Assembly: GCF_008369295.1 (NCBI RefSeq)
Contig: NZ_VOBG01000018.1
Location: 1-64,000 of the forward strand
Direction of reading: 5' to 3'
Length of the DNA stretch: 64,000 bases
Source: Pseudomonas sp. ANT_H4
GTDB taxonomy: Bacteria > Pseudomonadota > Gammaproteobacteria > Pseudomonadales > Pseudomonadaceae
How positions within the stretch are numbered: position 1 is the first letter of the stretch; the number at the start of each line of letters is the position of its first letter. Both the position numbers and the translations under genes were made by a program. The notes under the pieces are model-generated. The model ran no database searches. It saw only the letters and a program-made list of their open reading frames with translations, and was not told the DNA's origin. This document shows positions 52,565-61,149 of this stretch, piece by piece.

Positions 52565-53899
52565 TTACTTGACGCCAGAGGGTGTCGGGCCTTCAGCCAC
52601 ACCCAGGTCGTCTTCTTCACGGGTGTCGGAGATACCGCGACCACCGGAAGCCAACTCGATTTGCAGGGTGTCTTCGTCCAGTTCCTTGACCCACTTGGCA
52701 ACTACCAGGGTAGCTACGGCGTTACCGACCAGGTTGGTCAGTGCGCGGGCTTCGGACATGAAGCGGTCGATACCCAGGATCAGCGCCAGGCCGGCAACCG
52801 GCAGGTGGCCAACAGCCGACAGGGTGGCGGCCAGTACGATGAAACCACTACCAGTCACGCCAGCAGCGCCCTTGGAGGACAGCAGCAACACCAGCAACAG
52901 GGTGATCTGGTGGGTGATGTCCATGTGGGTGTCAGTCGCCTGGGCGATGAACACGGCAGCCATGGTCAGGTAGATCGAAGTACCGTCGAGGTTGAAGGAG
53001 TAGCCAGTCGGGATAACCAGACCTACTACCGACTTCTTCGCACCCAGGCGTTCCATCTTGATCAGCATGCGTGGCAGGGCCGATTCCGAGGAGGAAGTAC
53101 CCAGCACAATCAGCAGTTCTTCACGGATGTAGCGGATCAGTTTCAGTACGCTGAAACCGTGGGCGCGGCAGATGCCGCCCAATACCACCAGGACGAACAG
53201 CAGGCAGGTGATGTAGAAGCAGATCATCAACTGGCCCAACTGCACCAGCGAACCTACGCCGTAGGCACCGATGGTGAACGCCATGGCGCCCAGGGCACCG
53301 ATTGGCGCGAGCTTCATGATCATGTTGATGATGTTGAACATCACGTGGGCGAAGCGATCGATGAAGTCCAGGACCGGCTTGCCGTAGGCACCCAGGCGAT
53401 GCAGGGCGAAACCGAAGATCACCGAGAACATCAGCACTTGCAGGATATCGCCGTTGGCGAAGGCGCCAACGATAGTATTGGGGATCACGTTAAGCAGGAA
53501 GCCAACGATGCTCTGGTCTGCACCCGCGGTCACGTAGGCCGCCACTTTGGAAGCGTCCAGGGTCGCTACGTCGATGTGCATGCCGGCGCCCGGTTGCACG
53601 ACGTTGACCACGATCAGGCCGATCAGCAGGGCGATGGTGGAAACGACTTCGAAGTACAGCAGCGCGTAGCCGCCGGTTTTGCCGACCGATTTCATGTTCT
53701 GCATGCCAGCAATACCGCTGACGACTGTACAGAAGATGATCGGGGCGATGACCATTTTGATCAGCTTGATAAAGCCGTCACCCAGGGGCTTGAGGGCCAC
53801 ACCGGTCTGCGGGTAGAAGTGACCGAGCAGGATGCCGATAACGATGGCAACGATCACCTGGAAATACAGGCTTTTATAGAACGGCTGACGAGTCGTCAT
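52565..53899 (-). CDS. dctA: C4-dicarboxylate:cation symporter DctA
   Basis: The 444-residue transporter takes up succinate, fumarate and malate. It starts MTTRQPFYKSLYFQVIVAIVIG and has the family's serine-rich hairpin LGTSSSESALPRML, the GYSFNLDGTSIY motif and DRFMSEARALTNLVGNAVA at the binding site. The C-terminal tail is acidic. A consensus sigma-54 promoter lies 130 bp upstream, as expected for DctB/DctD control. Confidence 0.95.
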   Translation of the reverse strand: MTTRQPFYKSLYFQVIVAIVIGILLGHFYPQTGVALKPLGDGFIKLIKMVIAPIIFCTVVSGIAGMQNMKSVGKTGGYALLYFEVVSTIALLIGLIVVNVVQPGAGMHIDVATLDASKVAAYVTAGADQSIVGFLLNVIPNTIVGAFANGDILQVLMFSVIFGFALHRLGAYGKPVLDFIDRFAHVMFNIINMIMKLAPIGALGAMAFTIGAYGVGSLVQLGQLMICFYITCLLFVLVVLGGICRAHGFSVLKLIRYIREELLIVLGTSSSESALPRMLIKMERLGAKKSVVGLVIPTGYSFNLDGTSIYLTMAAVFIAQATDTHMDITHQITLLLVLLLSSKGAAGVTGSGFIVLAATLSAVGHLPVAGLALILGIDRFMSEARALTNLVGNAVATLVVAKWVKELDEDTLQIELASGGRGISDTREEDDLGVAEGPTPSGVK

Positions 53900-53926
53900 T
53901 GCAAAGTTTCCTCAAGAGCCTCGTGT

Positions 53927-53940
53927 GGCAAATATCCGCC
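53927..53940. promoter_or_regulatory. Half-conserved palindromic site in the dctA leader
   Basis: GGCAAATATCCGCC matches the full site at 54162-54175 in 12 of 14 positions. It lies just ahead of the dctA start codon, within the transcribed leader. A second inverted repeat CCCTCC/GGAGGG (53967-53984) is close by. Confidence 0.35.
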
Positions 53941-54028
53941 ATTGCCCACGACACTTGAATTGCGAACCCTCCTGCACTGGAGGGATTTGTTTTGGCGAGC
54001 TGCGCTGGGCAGATCTGCGTTTCCTATC

Positions 54029-54043
54029 GCAAACGCCATGCCA
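54029..54043 (-). promoter_or_regulatory. Sigma-54 promoter of dctA
   Basis: On the minus strand TGGCATGGCGTTTGC has the invariant GG and GC with ten bases between and agrees with the consensus TGGCACG-N4-TTGC. It lies 130 bp upstream of dctA. The known DctD regulation of dctA supports it. Confidence 0.75.
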
Positions 54044-54120
54044 CTTTACTGAAAACCGCTAAAGGCCTTTAGAGATCAGGCCCTGTGGTTTTCGGGCACC
54101 ATTCAAACGTTGGTACAAGT

Positions 54121-54134
54121 GGCGGATTTCCGCC
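54121..54134. promoter_or_regulatory. Palindromic site 1 upstream of the AraC gene
   Basis: GGCGGATTTCCGCC differs by one base from site 2, 41 bp downstream. Such paired palindromes spaced about four helical turns apart look like regulator sites. It lies 98 bp ahead of the AraC start. Confidence 0.45.
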
Positions 54135-54161
54135 CACTGCCCGAGCCTCGTCCTACAATTT

Positions 54162-54175
54162 GGCGGATATCCGCC
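54162..54175. promoter_or_regulatory. Palindromic site 2 upstream of the AraC gene
   Basis: GGCGGATATCCGCC is a perfect 14-bp palindrome located 57 bp before the AraC start codon. See site 1; the binding protein could be the AraC regulator or another factor. Confidence 0.45.
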
Positions 54176-54231
54176 TTGTCGCTTCTCTGTACGATGGCTA
54201 CCATTCGCCACTTAATGGACGAGGCCCCTTC

Positions 54232-55230
54232 ATGCGTGAACGTACCATTGCCAGTCACTATGCCCGCGCCGCCCTGGGTGGTGCGCACCGGGCCGGCTAC
54301 GATTACTCGGGGTTGTTGCAGCAACTGGGCATCACCCCCGAACTGCTTAGCGAACCTCGTGCCCGTATCGCGCCGGAACAGTTCACCCAGCTGTTGCAGA
54401 TGCTGTGGCTGGCGCTGGACGACGAATACCTGGGCTTCGCCGATGGCCCGAGCAAACGCGGCACCTTCGCCATGATGTGCCACGCGCTGATCCACTGCCG
54501 CACCCTGGAGAAGGCTCTGGAACGCGGCTTGTTATTTTATGGCCTATTCCCGCAGGGGCCGCGCTGGCACCTGACACGGGAAGGCGATATGGCCCGCTTG
54601 AGCCTGGACGATTCTCAACTGTGGGACCCGGATCACTTTTTGAGTGAGTGCCTACTGGTGATCTGGCATCGCCTCGGCAGTTGGCTGATCGGCCAGCGTA
54701 TTCGCCTGGAGCAGGCAACGTTCAGCTACCCGATGCCGGCCCATAGTGGCGAATACGATTTGCTGTTCCCCTGCCCCCACGTATTTGCCGCGCCTGTCAG
54801 CAGCCTGGTGTTCCACAGCCGCTACCTGAGCCTGCCGCTGTTGCAGGACGAGCGCACCCTCAAGCATTTCCTGGAGCGTTCACCCGCCGACCTGCTGTCA
54901 CGCCCGGACGAAGGCGACAGCTTGAGCAGCCAGTTGCGCCGTTTGTTAAGTCGCGACCGCACGCCCTGGCCGGACCTGGAAGCCGTCGCCCAGCATTTGC
55001 ATATCAGCCCGCAAACACTGCGCCGGCATTTGCGCGAAGAAGGCACCAGCTTTCAGGCGCTCAAGGATGAACTGCGCCGAGATATTGCGATTTTTCACTT
55101 GGGCCGGGCGGATTTGTCACTGCAGGAGATCGCCGAGCAACTGGGGTTTTCCGAGCCTTCGGCGTTTCATCGCGCGTTCAAAAAGTGGACGGGGCTGACG
55201 CCCGGTGCTTATAGATCGCAAGAAAGCTAA
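54232..55230 (+). CDS. AraC-family transcriptional regulator
   Basis: The 332-residue regulator starts MRERTIASHYARAALGG. The N-terminal half is the Arabinose_bd-type ligand domain found in many Pseudomonas AraC regulators (OruR/ArgR-like group). The C-terminal DNA-binding domain has two helix-turn-helix motifs, AVAQHLHISPQTLRRHLREE and EIAEQLGFSEPSAFHRAFK. It is divergent from dctA, separated by 332 bp that hold the sigma-54 promoter and the three 14-bp sites. Confidence 0.9.
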   Translation: MRERTIASHYARAALGGAHRAGYDYSGLLQQLGITPELLSEPRARIAPEQFTQLLQMLWLALDDEYLGFADGPSKRGTFAMMCHALIHCRTLEKALERGLLFYGLFPQGPRWHLTREGDMARLSLDDSQLWDPDHFLSECLLVIWHRLGSWLIGQRIRLEQATFSYPMPAHSGEYDLLFPCPHVFAAPVSSLVFHSRYLSLPLLQDERTLKHFLERSPADLLSRPDEGDSLSSQLRRLLSRDRTPWPDLEAVAQHLHISPQTLRRHLREEGTSFQALKDELRRDIAIFHLGRADLSLQEIAEQLGFSEPSAFHRAFKKWTGLTPGAYRSQES

Positions 55231-55263
55231 GGCCGAACACTGTCCTGAGACAAGAGTGATTAA

Positions 55264-55293
55264 TGTGGCGAGGGAGCAAGCTCCCTCGCCACA
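55264..55293. repeat. Perfect REP palindrome
   Basis: TGTGGCGAGGGAGC and GCTCCCTCGCCACA form a 14-bp perfect inverted repeat around AA, between converging araC and phoQ genes. Same family as the units at 47652, 52499 and 58319. Confidence 0.85.
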
Positions 55294-55318
55294 GAAAGCT
55301 CACTGACCATAGAAGTAT

Positions 55319-56665
55319 TTAGACTGCCGAAAAGTGGATCTTGAACGCCGCCCCGCCCAAGGGTGAATCCCCCAGGGTCAGCCGCGCGCCGTAGCTTTCG
55401 ATGATGTCCTTGACCACTGCCAACCCGATCCCCTGCCCCGGATGCTGACGGTCCAGCCGCTCGCCCCTTTGCAGAATCCGCGCACGCTGGTCCGGCGGTA
55501 CGCCAGGGCCATCGTCTTCAATGCACAGCTGGGTGCCTTCGAGGCTTTCATACAGGGTGATGCGCACTTCGCTCAGACACAGGCGATAGGCGTTTTCCAG
55601 CAGGTTGCCGAGTAATTCGAGCAGAGCGCCCCGCTCGATGGGCACGTCGCATTCTTCCGGCAGGTCAAAGGACACTCGCACGCCCTTGTCGCGGTAGACC
55701 TTGTCCAGGGTGTCACACAGGCTTTGCAGCACCGGCCGCAACCGTACCTGGTGGCGCACCAGGCCGCTTTTGCGCAGGCTGGCGCGCTGCAACTGGTAGC
55801 TGATTTGCTGGCTCATGCGCTCGATCTGCGATTGCAGCACCCAGGCTTGCTCGCGGTCCTCGGGGCGCTGGGCCATGTCTTCGCTCACGCCCTGCAACAC
55901 CGCCAGCGGGGTTTTCAGGCTGTGGGCCAGGTCGTCGAGGGAGTCGCGGTAACGGGTGCGCTGCTCACGCTCGCTGTGGAGCAAACGGTTGAGGGAGCCG
56001 GTCAGCCGCAGCAGCTCCCGCGGGTGTTGTTCACTGAGGCTTTCGCGGGTACCGCCTTCGATCTCGTCCAGTTCCTGGCTCAGGCGACGCAGGGCTTGTA
56101 GGCCCCAGGTCAGGCCGAGCCAGAGCAGGGTCAGCAGCACCAGCAAGGCGGCGCCGAAGCCCAAGTAGAGGTTTTCCCGCAGACCTTCGAGGGTCAGTTG
56201 GTATTCGCGCACCGGTTGCAGGGCGACAATACTGAATGCCGCGCTCTTGCCCCCCAGCAGCTTGACCTCGACGTCATAGGCAAAAAATTCCTGGCCGTTG
56301 GCCTCGCGAATCTTCGCGAACTCGTTGCCGCGCCCGTCGTAGCGCGGCTTGTAGTTGATGTTTTCTTCCTGGGTCGCCCGCGAGCGCCAGACCAGGTGGC
56401 CTTCACGGTCATAGATGTAGCCCAGCAGACGGCTGTCGGTGAGGTTGAAGCGCTCGTCCGGCAATTGCGCCGGCATCAGCAGGCGGTTTTTTTCGACCCG
56501 CGCCGCAGAGATCAGCGTCGTCACGTCTGACGCCAGGCGCTGCTCGATAGCGTCCTGCAAGGCCAGGCTGAACGCGCCCTGCATGGCCGGTAGCAACGCC
56601 AGCATAAACAGCACGGCCAGGGTGGTGGCCGCCAGCATCAGGCGCACACGTAACGAGCGAATCAA
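55319..56665 (-). CDS. phoQ: Sensor histidine kinase PhoQ
   Basis: The 448-residue kinase senses low Mg2+ or cationic peptides and controls lipid A modification. It has two membrane segments (about 8-30 and 167-190), a periplasmic sensor domain, a HAMP-like linker, HisKA with His in LDDLAHSLKTPLAVLQG, and an ATPase domain with EDDGPGVPPDQR and GQGIGLAVVKDI. The phoQ start overlaps the phoP stop by four bases. Confidence 0.93.
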   Translation of the reverse strand: MIRSLRVRLMLAATTLAVLFMLALLPAMQGAFSLALQDAIEQRLASDVTTLISAARVEKNRLLMPAQLPDERFNLTDSRLLGYIYDREGHLVWRSRATQEENINYKPRYDGRGNEFAKIREANGQEFFAYDVEVKLLGGKSAAFSIVALQPVREYQLTLEGLRENLYLGFGAALLVLLTLLWLGLTWGLQALRRLSQELDEIEGGTRESLSEQHPRELLRLTGSLNRLLHSEREQRTRYRDSLDDLAHSLKTPLAVLQGVSEDMAQRPEDREQAWVLQSQIERMSQQISYQLQRASLRKSGLVRHQVRLRPVLQSLCDTLDKVYRDKGVRVSFDLPEECDVPIERGALLELLGNLLENAYRLCLSEVRITLYESLEGTQLCIEDDGPGVPPDQRARILQRGERLDRQHPGQGIGLAVVKDIIESYGARLTLGDSPLGGAAFKIHFSAV

Positions 56666-57339
56666 CGGCAGCGCTCGTTAAACAGGTAGCCCAGGCCTCG
56701 CACGGTGTCGATCGGTTTGAATCCCGCAGGCCCTTCCAGCTTGCGGCGCAGGCGGCCCACCAGCACTTCGATCACGTTTGGATCGCGCTCGTCGTCATCG
56801 GGGTAGAGCTGTTCCATCAAGCGGTCCTTGGCCACCACTTGTTGATGGTGACGCATCAGGTATTCGAGGATTCGGTACTCATAGGCGGTCAGCGCCAGGG
56901 GTTGTTCGTCGAGGGAAGCCTGTTTGCGATTGAGGTCCAGCAGCAACGGGCCCGCAACAATGGTCGACTGGGTAAACCCGCTGGAACGACGCAGCAATGC
57001 ATTCATCCGTGCTTCCAGCTCTTCGAACTGGAACGGCTTGACCACGTAGTCGTCGGCGCCGGCTGCCAGGCCTTCGACCTTGTCCTGCCAGTTGCCGCGC
57101 GCGGTGAGAATCAGGATCGGGAAGGTCTTGGCCTCGGTGCGCAACTGGCGGATCAGGTCCAGGCCGCCCATGCCCGGCAGGCCCAGGTCGATGATCGCCA
57201 GGTCATGGTTGAATTGCCCAGTCTGGTACAACGCTTCTTCAGCATTGGCCACGGCTTCAACCACGTGACCGCTGTCGGTGAGTCGGGTCAGCAAGTGATG
57301 ACGCAGCAGCGCCTCATCTTCGACAACCAGCAGTTTCAT
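56662..57339 (-). CDS. phoP: Response regulator PhoP
   Basis: The 225-residue OmpR-type regulator starts MKLLVVEDEALLRHHLL after GGAG. Asp51 in AIIDLGLPGMGG is the phosphorylation site, Lys near 101 is in DDYVVKPFQFEE, and a winged helix follows (ALTAYEYRILEYLMRHH, VEVLVGRLRRKLEG). In P. aeruginosa oprH precedes phoP; here no oprH is present and 254 bp of non-coding DNA separate it from the PPTase gene. Confidence 0.93.
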   Translation of the reverse strand: MKLLVVEDEALLRHHLLTRLTDSGHVVEAVANAEEALYQTGQFNHDLAIIDLGLPGMGGLDLIRQLRTEAKTFPILILTARGNWQDKVEGLAAGADDYVVKPFQFEELEARMNALLRRSSGFTQSTIVAGPLLLDLNRKQASLDEQPLALTAYEYRILEYLMRHHQQVVAKDRLMEQLYPDDDERDPNVIEVLVGRLRRKLEGPAGFKPIDTVRGLGYLFNERCR

Positions 57340-57410
57340 AAAGCTCTCCAAGGCAAATCAACTTTCCAGCTGGGTACATCATAGCGGCCCTGCAAGTCTT
57401 GCTCGCTCAG

Positions 57411-57425
57411 TTTAACGCCGTTAAA
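57411..57425. promoter_or_regulatory. Palindrome in the phoP upstream region, possible PhoP box
   Basis: TTTAACG-C-CGTTAAA is a perfect 7-bp inverted repeat. Read on the minus strand the sequence GTTTTAACGGCGTTAA has two GTTTA-like units with an 11-bp period, the spacing of PhoP boxes. Agreement with the hexamer consensus is partial. Confidence 0.4.
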
Positions 57426-57593
57426 ACGGGCAGATATGTTTTCGTAGTCCCAGACTACGCAGGCGCCCCTGAACTTCTCCTGAACACTCTCTGAATCTGG
57501 GCTGAACCGGATCGTCCAGTCTGTAACACGTCAGTTAAGTCGAGCCTGTTCCAGGCTACCCATGCTCGCGGTAACCGGTGCAAAATACCCGGT

Positions 57594-58310
57594 ATGAATC
57601 CGCTCCCCGCCTGCTGCACCCCACTCGACGCCCATTGGCCGCTGCCCGTCCCCTTGCCGGGCACGGTATTTCTGAGCACCCGCTTCGATCCGACATTGCT
57701 GGTCGCCGGCGACTTCCAGCGCTGCGCCGTACCGCCCCCGGCCAGCATCCAGCGTTCGGTAGCCAAGCGTCAGGCCGAATTTCTCGCCGGGAGGCTATGT
57801 GCCCGTGCTGCCTTGCAACAGCTTGAAGGGCTGGACTGCATTCCAGCCATTGGCGAAGATCGAGCACCGGTATGGCCGGCCCATATCAGTGGCTCGATCA
57901 CCCACAGCACCGGCCACGCGGCGGCTATCGTCGCCCATAAGGCGCAGTGGCGCGGGCTGGGGATGGATCTGGAGAATGTGCTGGCGCTGGAGCGAGCCGA
58001 ACGTCTGGCAGGGGAAATCCTCACGCACAATGAGTTGCAGCGCATGGCCGCAGGGCCTCGGGAGCAAATCGCGCAACTGGTGACCCTGACCTTTTCGGCC
58101 AAGGAGAGCTTGTTCAAGGCGCTCTACCCCATCGTGCAAAAGCGCTTCTACTTTGAACATGCCGAGCTGTTGGATTGGTCTGAGACAGGGCATGCGCGAT
58201 TGCGGTTGCTGACGGACCTGTCCAGCGAGTGGCGCCACGGCAGCGAGTTGGATGCGCAGTTTGCCGTGCATGAGGGGCAGTTGTTGAGCCTGGTGGCGAT
58301 CAGCGCCTGA
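57594..58310 (+). CDS. pcpS: 4'-phosphopantetheinyl transferase (EntD/PcpS type)
   Basis: The 238-residue enzyme moves phosphopantetheine from CoA to carrier proteins of siderophore synthetases and fatty acid synthesis. It has the SGSITHSTGHAAAIV motif, the Mg-binding GLGMDLENVLALE, and FSAKESLFKAL with the conserved Lys-Glu. In P. aeruginosa PcpS is the only such enzyme and serves both ACP and peptide synthetases; here AcpP lies 40 kb away in this window. No siderophore genes are adjacent. Confidence 0.9.
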   Translation: MNPLPACCTPLDAHWPLPVPLPGTVFLSTRFDPTLLVAGDFQRCAVPPPASIQRSVAKRQAEFLAGRLCARAALQQLEGLDCIPAIGEDRAPVWPAHISGSITHSTGHAAAIVAHKAQWRGLGMDLENVLALERAERLAGEILTHNELQRMAAGPREQIAQLVTLTFSAKESLFKALYPIVQKRFYFEHAELLDWSETGHARLRLLTDLSSEWRHGSELDAQFAVHEGQLLSLVAISA

Positions 58311-58318
58311 CAGATCCC

Positions 58319-58348
58319 TGTGGCGAGCGGGCTTGCCCGCTCGCAACA
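58319..58348. repeat. REP palindrome
   Basis: TGTGGCGAGCGGGC and GCCCGCTCGCAACA form an inverted repeat with one mismatch between converging pcpS and kinase genes. Same REP family as the other copies. Confidence 0.8.
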
Positions 58349-58353
58349 GGGTC

Positions 58354-59964
58354 TCAAGGTTTCTCTTGATCCCTCGGCCAACTCAAGCTGAAACAGGCCC
58401 CGCCCAGGTTGTTGCTCTTGCTGATCAACGCCCTCCCGCCGTGCCAATTGATAATCCTGCGCACAATCGAAAGCCCCAGGCCATGCCCACCCGAGGCCCT
58501 GGTACGGCTGTCGTCCAGGCGCAGGAACGGGGTGAAGACCCGTTCCCAGGCATTTTCCGGCACGCCGGGGCCATCGTCTTCGACGTCGATGCGACAACGT
58601 ACCTGGCCCACCTGATAACTGATCAACACCTGTGACTGCGCGTGACGCATGGCATTGCTCACCAGGTTTTGCAGGGCCCGGTGCAGGTAGCGCGGCTCAG
58701 CCTCGACCCAGGCGTCATCCAAGTGGGCCGATGACAGGCAAATCCCTCGCGCCACATTGATTGCCGGGCGCAGCGGCGCTAACTCACCAATGACCTGATC
58801 GAGCAAGGCATTGAGGTCGACCCGTTGGAAGTTCAGTGCCGGCGAACCCTGCTCCAGCCGCGCGTAGGTGAGCATCTCGTCCACCAGGCCATCGAGGTCC
58901 TGGATATCGCTGTCCATGCCTTCCATGTATTTACGCCGGGCTTCAGGGGTGGCGGCGTCTCCGATCATCTCCAGGCCAAAGCGCAGGCGCGCCACCGGGG
59001 TGCGCAGCTCGTGGGACACCGCTCGCACCAATTCGCGCTGGATCGCCAGCAACCGCTGCAGATGCTCGGCCATACCGTTAAAGGCCGCCGCCAGGCGCCC
59101 TACCGAGTCAGCACCGCGCGCTGGCACCCGCGCCTCCAGGTTGCCTTTGGCGATGCGCGTAGCGGCGGATTCAAGGCCGTGCAGGCGACGCTCCAGTTGC
59201 CGCACCAGCAGGTAGACAATCAAGCCGATCAGGGTCAGACCGATCAGCGCAATCAATATCAGCCATTGCGCCGGATAAGGATTCATCTGGTACAGCGGGC
59301 CGATTTCCAGGACCCACGGCGTGCCAACCATGCCGGCAAACACGCGGATCGAATCACCACCCTTGCCCAGCGCCATCACCGTATCGCCTTCCGCTACTCG
59401 GCGGCGCTGGTCTTCGTCCATATCGGCCTGGTCGAGGGTAATCAGGTGCAGCTCGAAGCCAAAGCCCTTGGCTTCTTTAAGGTCTGCCAGGCGTTTGGGC
59501 TGCTCGGCCACCGGGTAGCGCACCAGTTCATCGGCCAGTAGGTAGATAGTCGCCCGGGCCAGTTGTTCGCTGATTTGCTGCACTTCCCCGGTGAGCAACA
59601 ATTGCTCTTTTTCACTGACCAGTCGCAGAACCTTGGCGGCATGGGGCCCGGTCTGCTCTACCAACACCTGACCCCGTTGCAGGCGATTACGCTGGCCCAA
59701 GTCGAGCTGGGCATCGGCCACGGCCTGCAATTGCAGGGGAATCCCCAGCAAGCGCTCCCACACCGCCAGGGCTCGGCGGCGCTCGATGGCGCTCATCGGT
59801 TGCAAGCTGTCGCCCATCAGGGCAAAGGTGCCGTGGGCCAGGCGCTCACGGTACTGGTCACTGCGCACCTCGTTGAGCAGGTGCAATGCCAGAACGCCGA
59901 GCAGCGCCACCAGGATCAGCGCCGCACACATGCCGCCGTAGATGCGCAGGAAGATCGAGTTCAC
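58354..59964 (-). CDS. Sensor histidine kinase (RstB-like)
   Basis: The 536-residue kinase has two membrane segments (about 6-28 and 230-255) and a large periplasmic domain of about 200 residues. HAMP with LEARVPARGADSVG, HisKA with His in VRAVSHELRTPVARL, and an ATPase domain with VEDDGPGVPENAWE and GHGLGLSIVRRI follow. It matches the P. aeruginosa PA1158-type kinase by position near nrdA. The signal is unknown. It overlaps the regulator gene by four bases. Confidence 0.9.
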   Translation of the reverse strand: MNSIFLRIYGGMCAALILVALLGVLALHLLNEVRSDQYRERLAHGTFALMGDSLQPMSAIERRRALAVWERLLGIPLQLQAVADAQLDLGQRNRLQRGQVLVEQTGPHAAKVLRLVSEKEQLLLTGEVQQISEQLARATIYLLADELVRYPVAEQPKRLADLKEAKGFGFELHLITLDQADMDEDQRRRVAEGDTVMALGKGGDSIRVFAGMVGTPWVLEIGPLYQMNPYPAQWLILIALIGLTLIGLIVYLLVRQLERRLHGLESAATRIAKGNLEARVPARGADSVGRLAAAFNGMAEHLQRLLAIQRELVRAVSHELRTPVARLRFGLEMIGDAATPEARRKYMEGMDSDIQDLDGLVDEMLTYARLEQGSPALNFQRVDLNALLDQVIGELAPLRPAINVARGICLSSAHLDDAWVEAEPRYLHRALQNLVSNAMRHAQSQVLISYQVGQVRCRIDVEDDGPGVPENAWERVFTPFLRLDDSRTRASGGHGLGLSIVRRIINWHGGRALISKSNNLGGACFSLSWPRDQEKP

Positions 59965-60686
59965 GGTTGCAGGTCGGCGGCAGCTTCAGGGACGAACAAA
60001 TAACCTTTGCTGCGGATGGTCTTGATCAGGCGCGGATGGATCGGGTCATCGCCGATTTTCGGACGTATCCGCGAGATGCGTACGTCGATGGAGCGGTCCT
60101 GACCGTCATAGCCGATACCGCGCAAGGCGGTGAAGATTTCTTCCCGAGACAGGATGCGCCCGGCATTGGCGACCAGCAGCCACAACAGGTCGAATTCGGC
60201 GCTGGTCAGTTCGATGCCTCCGTCGTGCAGCCAAGCTTCGCGCAGGGCGTTGTCCACCACTAACGGGCCGAATTGCAGGCGTCGTTGTTTTTCGGGGATC
60301 GCCGGCTCGACGTTTTCGCTGCGTCGCAGCAAGGCCTGGATTCGCGCCAGCAGCAACCTCGGGCGCACCGGCTTGCAGACATAGTCGTCAGCACCCATGT
60401 CCAGGCCCTGCACTTGGTCCATGTCGTCGGTGCGGGCGGTCAGCATCAGGATCACCCCATCGTAGCGCTCACGCACCTTGCGGCAGATGCTCAGGCCGTC
60501 TTCGCCGGGCAGCATCAGGTCGAGAATCACCAGGTCGGGCTGCTCGGCAATGATCCGTGCCGCCGCCAGGGCACCGTTGCCCTCTATCGACACCCGCAGG
60601 CCGTTGCCTTCCAGATAATCACGGGTCAATTCAGCCAGGCGCTGGTCGTCCTCGACAATCAATACCTGCCAGGCTTCATGCTCCAT
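59961..60686 (-). CDS. OmpR-family response regulator (RstA-like)
   Basis: The 241-residue regulator has the acidic pocket VEDDQRLAEL, the phosphorylation site Asp56 in LVILDLMLPGEDG, Lys in DDYVCKPVRPR, and a winged-helix domain (EREIFTALRG-type region LSREEIFTALRGIGYDGQDR). It precedes its kinase gene and corresponds to PA1157. Targets are unknown. Confidence 0.92.
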   Translation of the reverse strand: MEHEAWQVLIVEDDQRLAELTRDYLEGNGLRVSIEGNGALAAARIIAEQPDLVILDLMLPGEDGLSICRKVRERYDGVILMLTARTDDMDQVQGLDMGADDYVCKPVRPRLLLARIQALLRRSENVEPAIPEKQRRLQFGPLVVDNALREAWLHDGGIELTSAEFDLLWLLVANAGRILSREEIFTALRGIGYDGQDRSIDVRISRIRPKIGDDPIHPRLIKTIRSKGYLFVPEAAADLQP

Positions 60687-60708
60687 GCGTTACCTCTATT
60701 CAAATAAT

Positions 60709-60734
60709 GTAGGCGCAAGCGTGCTCGCGATGGT
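60709..60734. repeat. REP-like singlet
   Basis: TGTAGGCGCAAGCGTGCTCG followed by CGATGG resembles the TGTAGGAGCGAGCTTGCTCGCGA type of REP unit in Pseudomonas. It lies between the response regulator gene and the nrdA control region. Confidence 0.5.
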
Positions 60735-61004
60735 GGTTAACGATAACGCGTGAAATTTGACACCCAGCGGCGCTCTGCCGTTTTTCGCAAGCAAGAACTA
60801 GGCGTCCCCCCCTCGCCCCTATATTTGTCATGTGGAGAGGGCATAACACAGCGTGTATCCAAGCCGATTGTAGCAACGGGCCAGCCCTCGAACACAAGCC
60901 TGGAAATGCATTCGGTAATCGCGTTTTTTTATGATAGGGTTCGCGCCCTCAAAAAACCAACCGGGTGTTTTCACCTTTGAATATTCGGTGACAAGCGGTG
61001 TAAT

Positions 61005-61020
61005 GCCGCAGTACTGCGGC
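61005..61020. promoter_or_regulatory. 16-bp perfect palindrome upstream of nrdA
   Basis: GCCGCAGTACTGCGGC lies about 30 bp before the DnaA boxes. It could be a regulator site; I cannot name the protein. Confidence 0.4.
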
Positions 61021-61051
61021 CTACACGGCGATTCGCTCTTTCATACACATT

Positions 61052-61072
61052 TTACCCACAGCGTTATCCACA
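61052..61072 (+). promoter_or_regulatory. Two DnaA boxes upstream of nrdA
   Basis: TTATCCACA (61064-61072) is a perfect DnaA box and TTACCCACA (61052-61060), 12 bp before it, differs by one base. DnaA is known to control nrdAB in E. coli, coupling nucleotide supply to replication start. The pair lies about 30 bp ahead of the NrdR boxes. Confidence 0.65.
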
Positions 61073-61098
61073 GGTAGTGCGTTGCTAAGCCCCCCAAA

Positions 61099-61145
61099 AC
61101 GCATTATCTTGTAGCTCGCCGCCAAAAAAACCCTACATGTAGGGT
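61099..61145 (+). promoter_or_regulatory. Pair of NrdR boxes upstream of nrdA
   Basis: Site 2 (61130-61145, ACCCTACATGTAGGGT) is a perfect palindrome that fits the invariant positions of the 16-bp NrdR consensus, acaCwAtATaTwGtgt. Site 1 (61099-61114, ACGCATTATCTTGTAG) fits all but one of them. Their starts are 31 bp apart, the three-turn spacing known for NrdR pairs. Site 2 lies within a 22-bp palindrome AAAACCCTACA-TGTAGGGTTTT that could also act as a hairpin. NrdR represses ribonucleotide reductase genes when dATP or ATP is bound. Confidence 0.7.
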
Positions 61146-61149
61146 TTTC

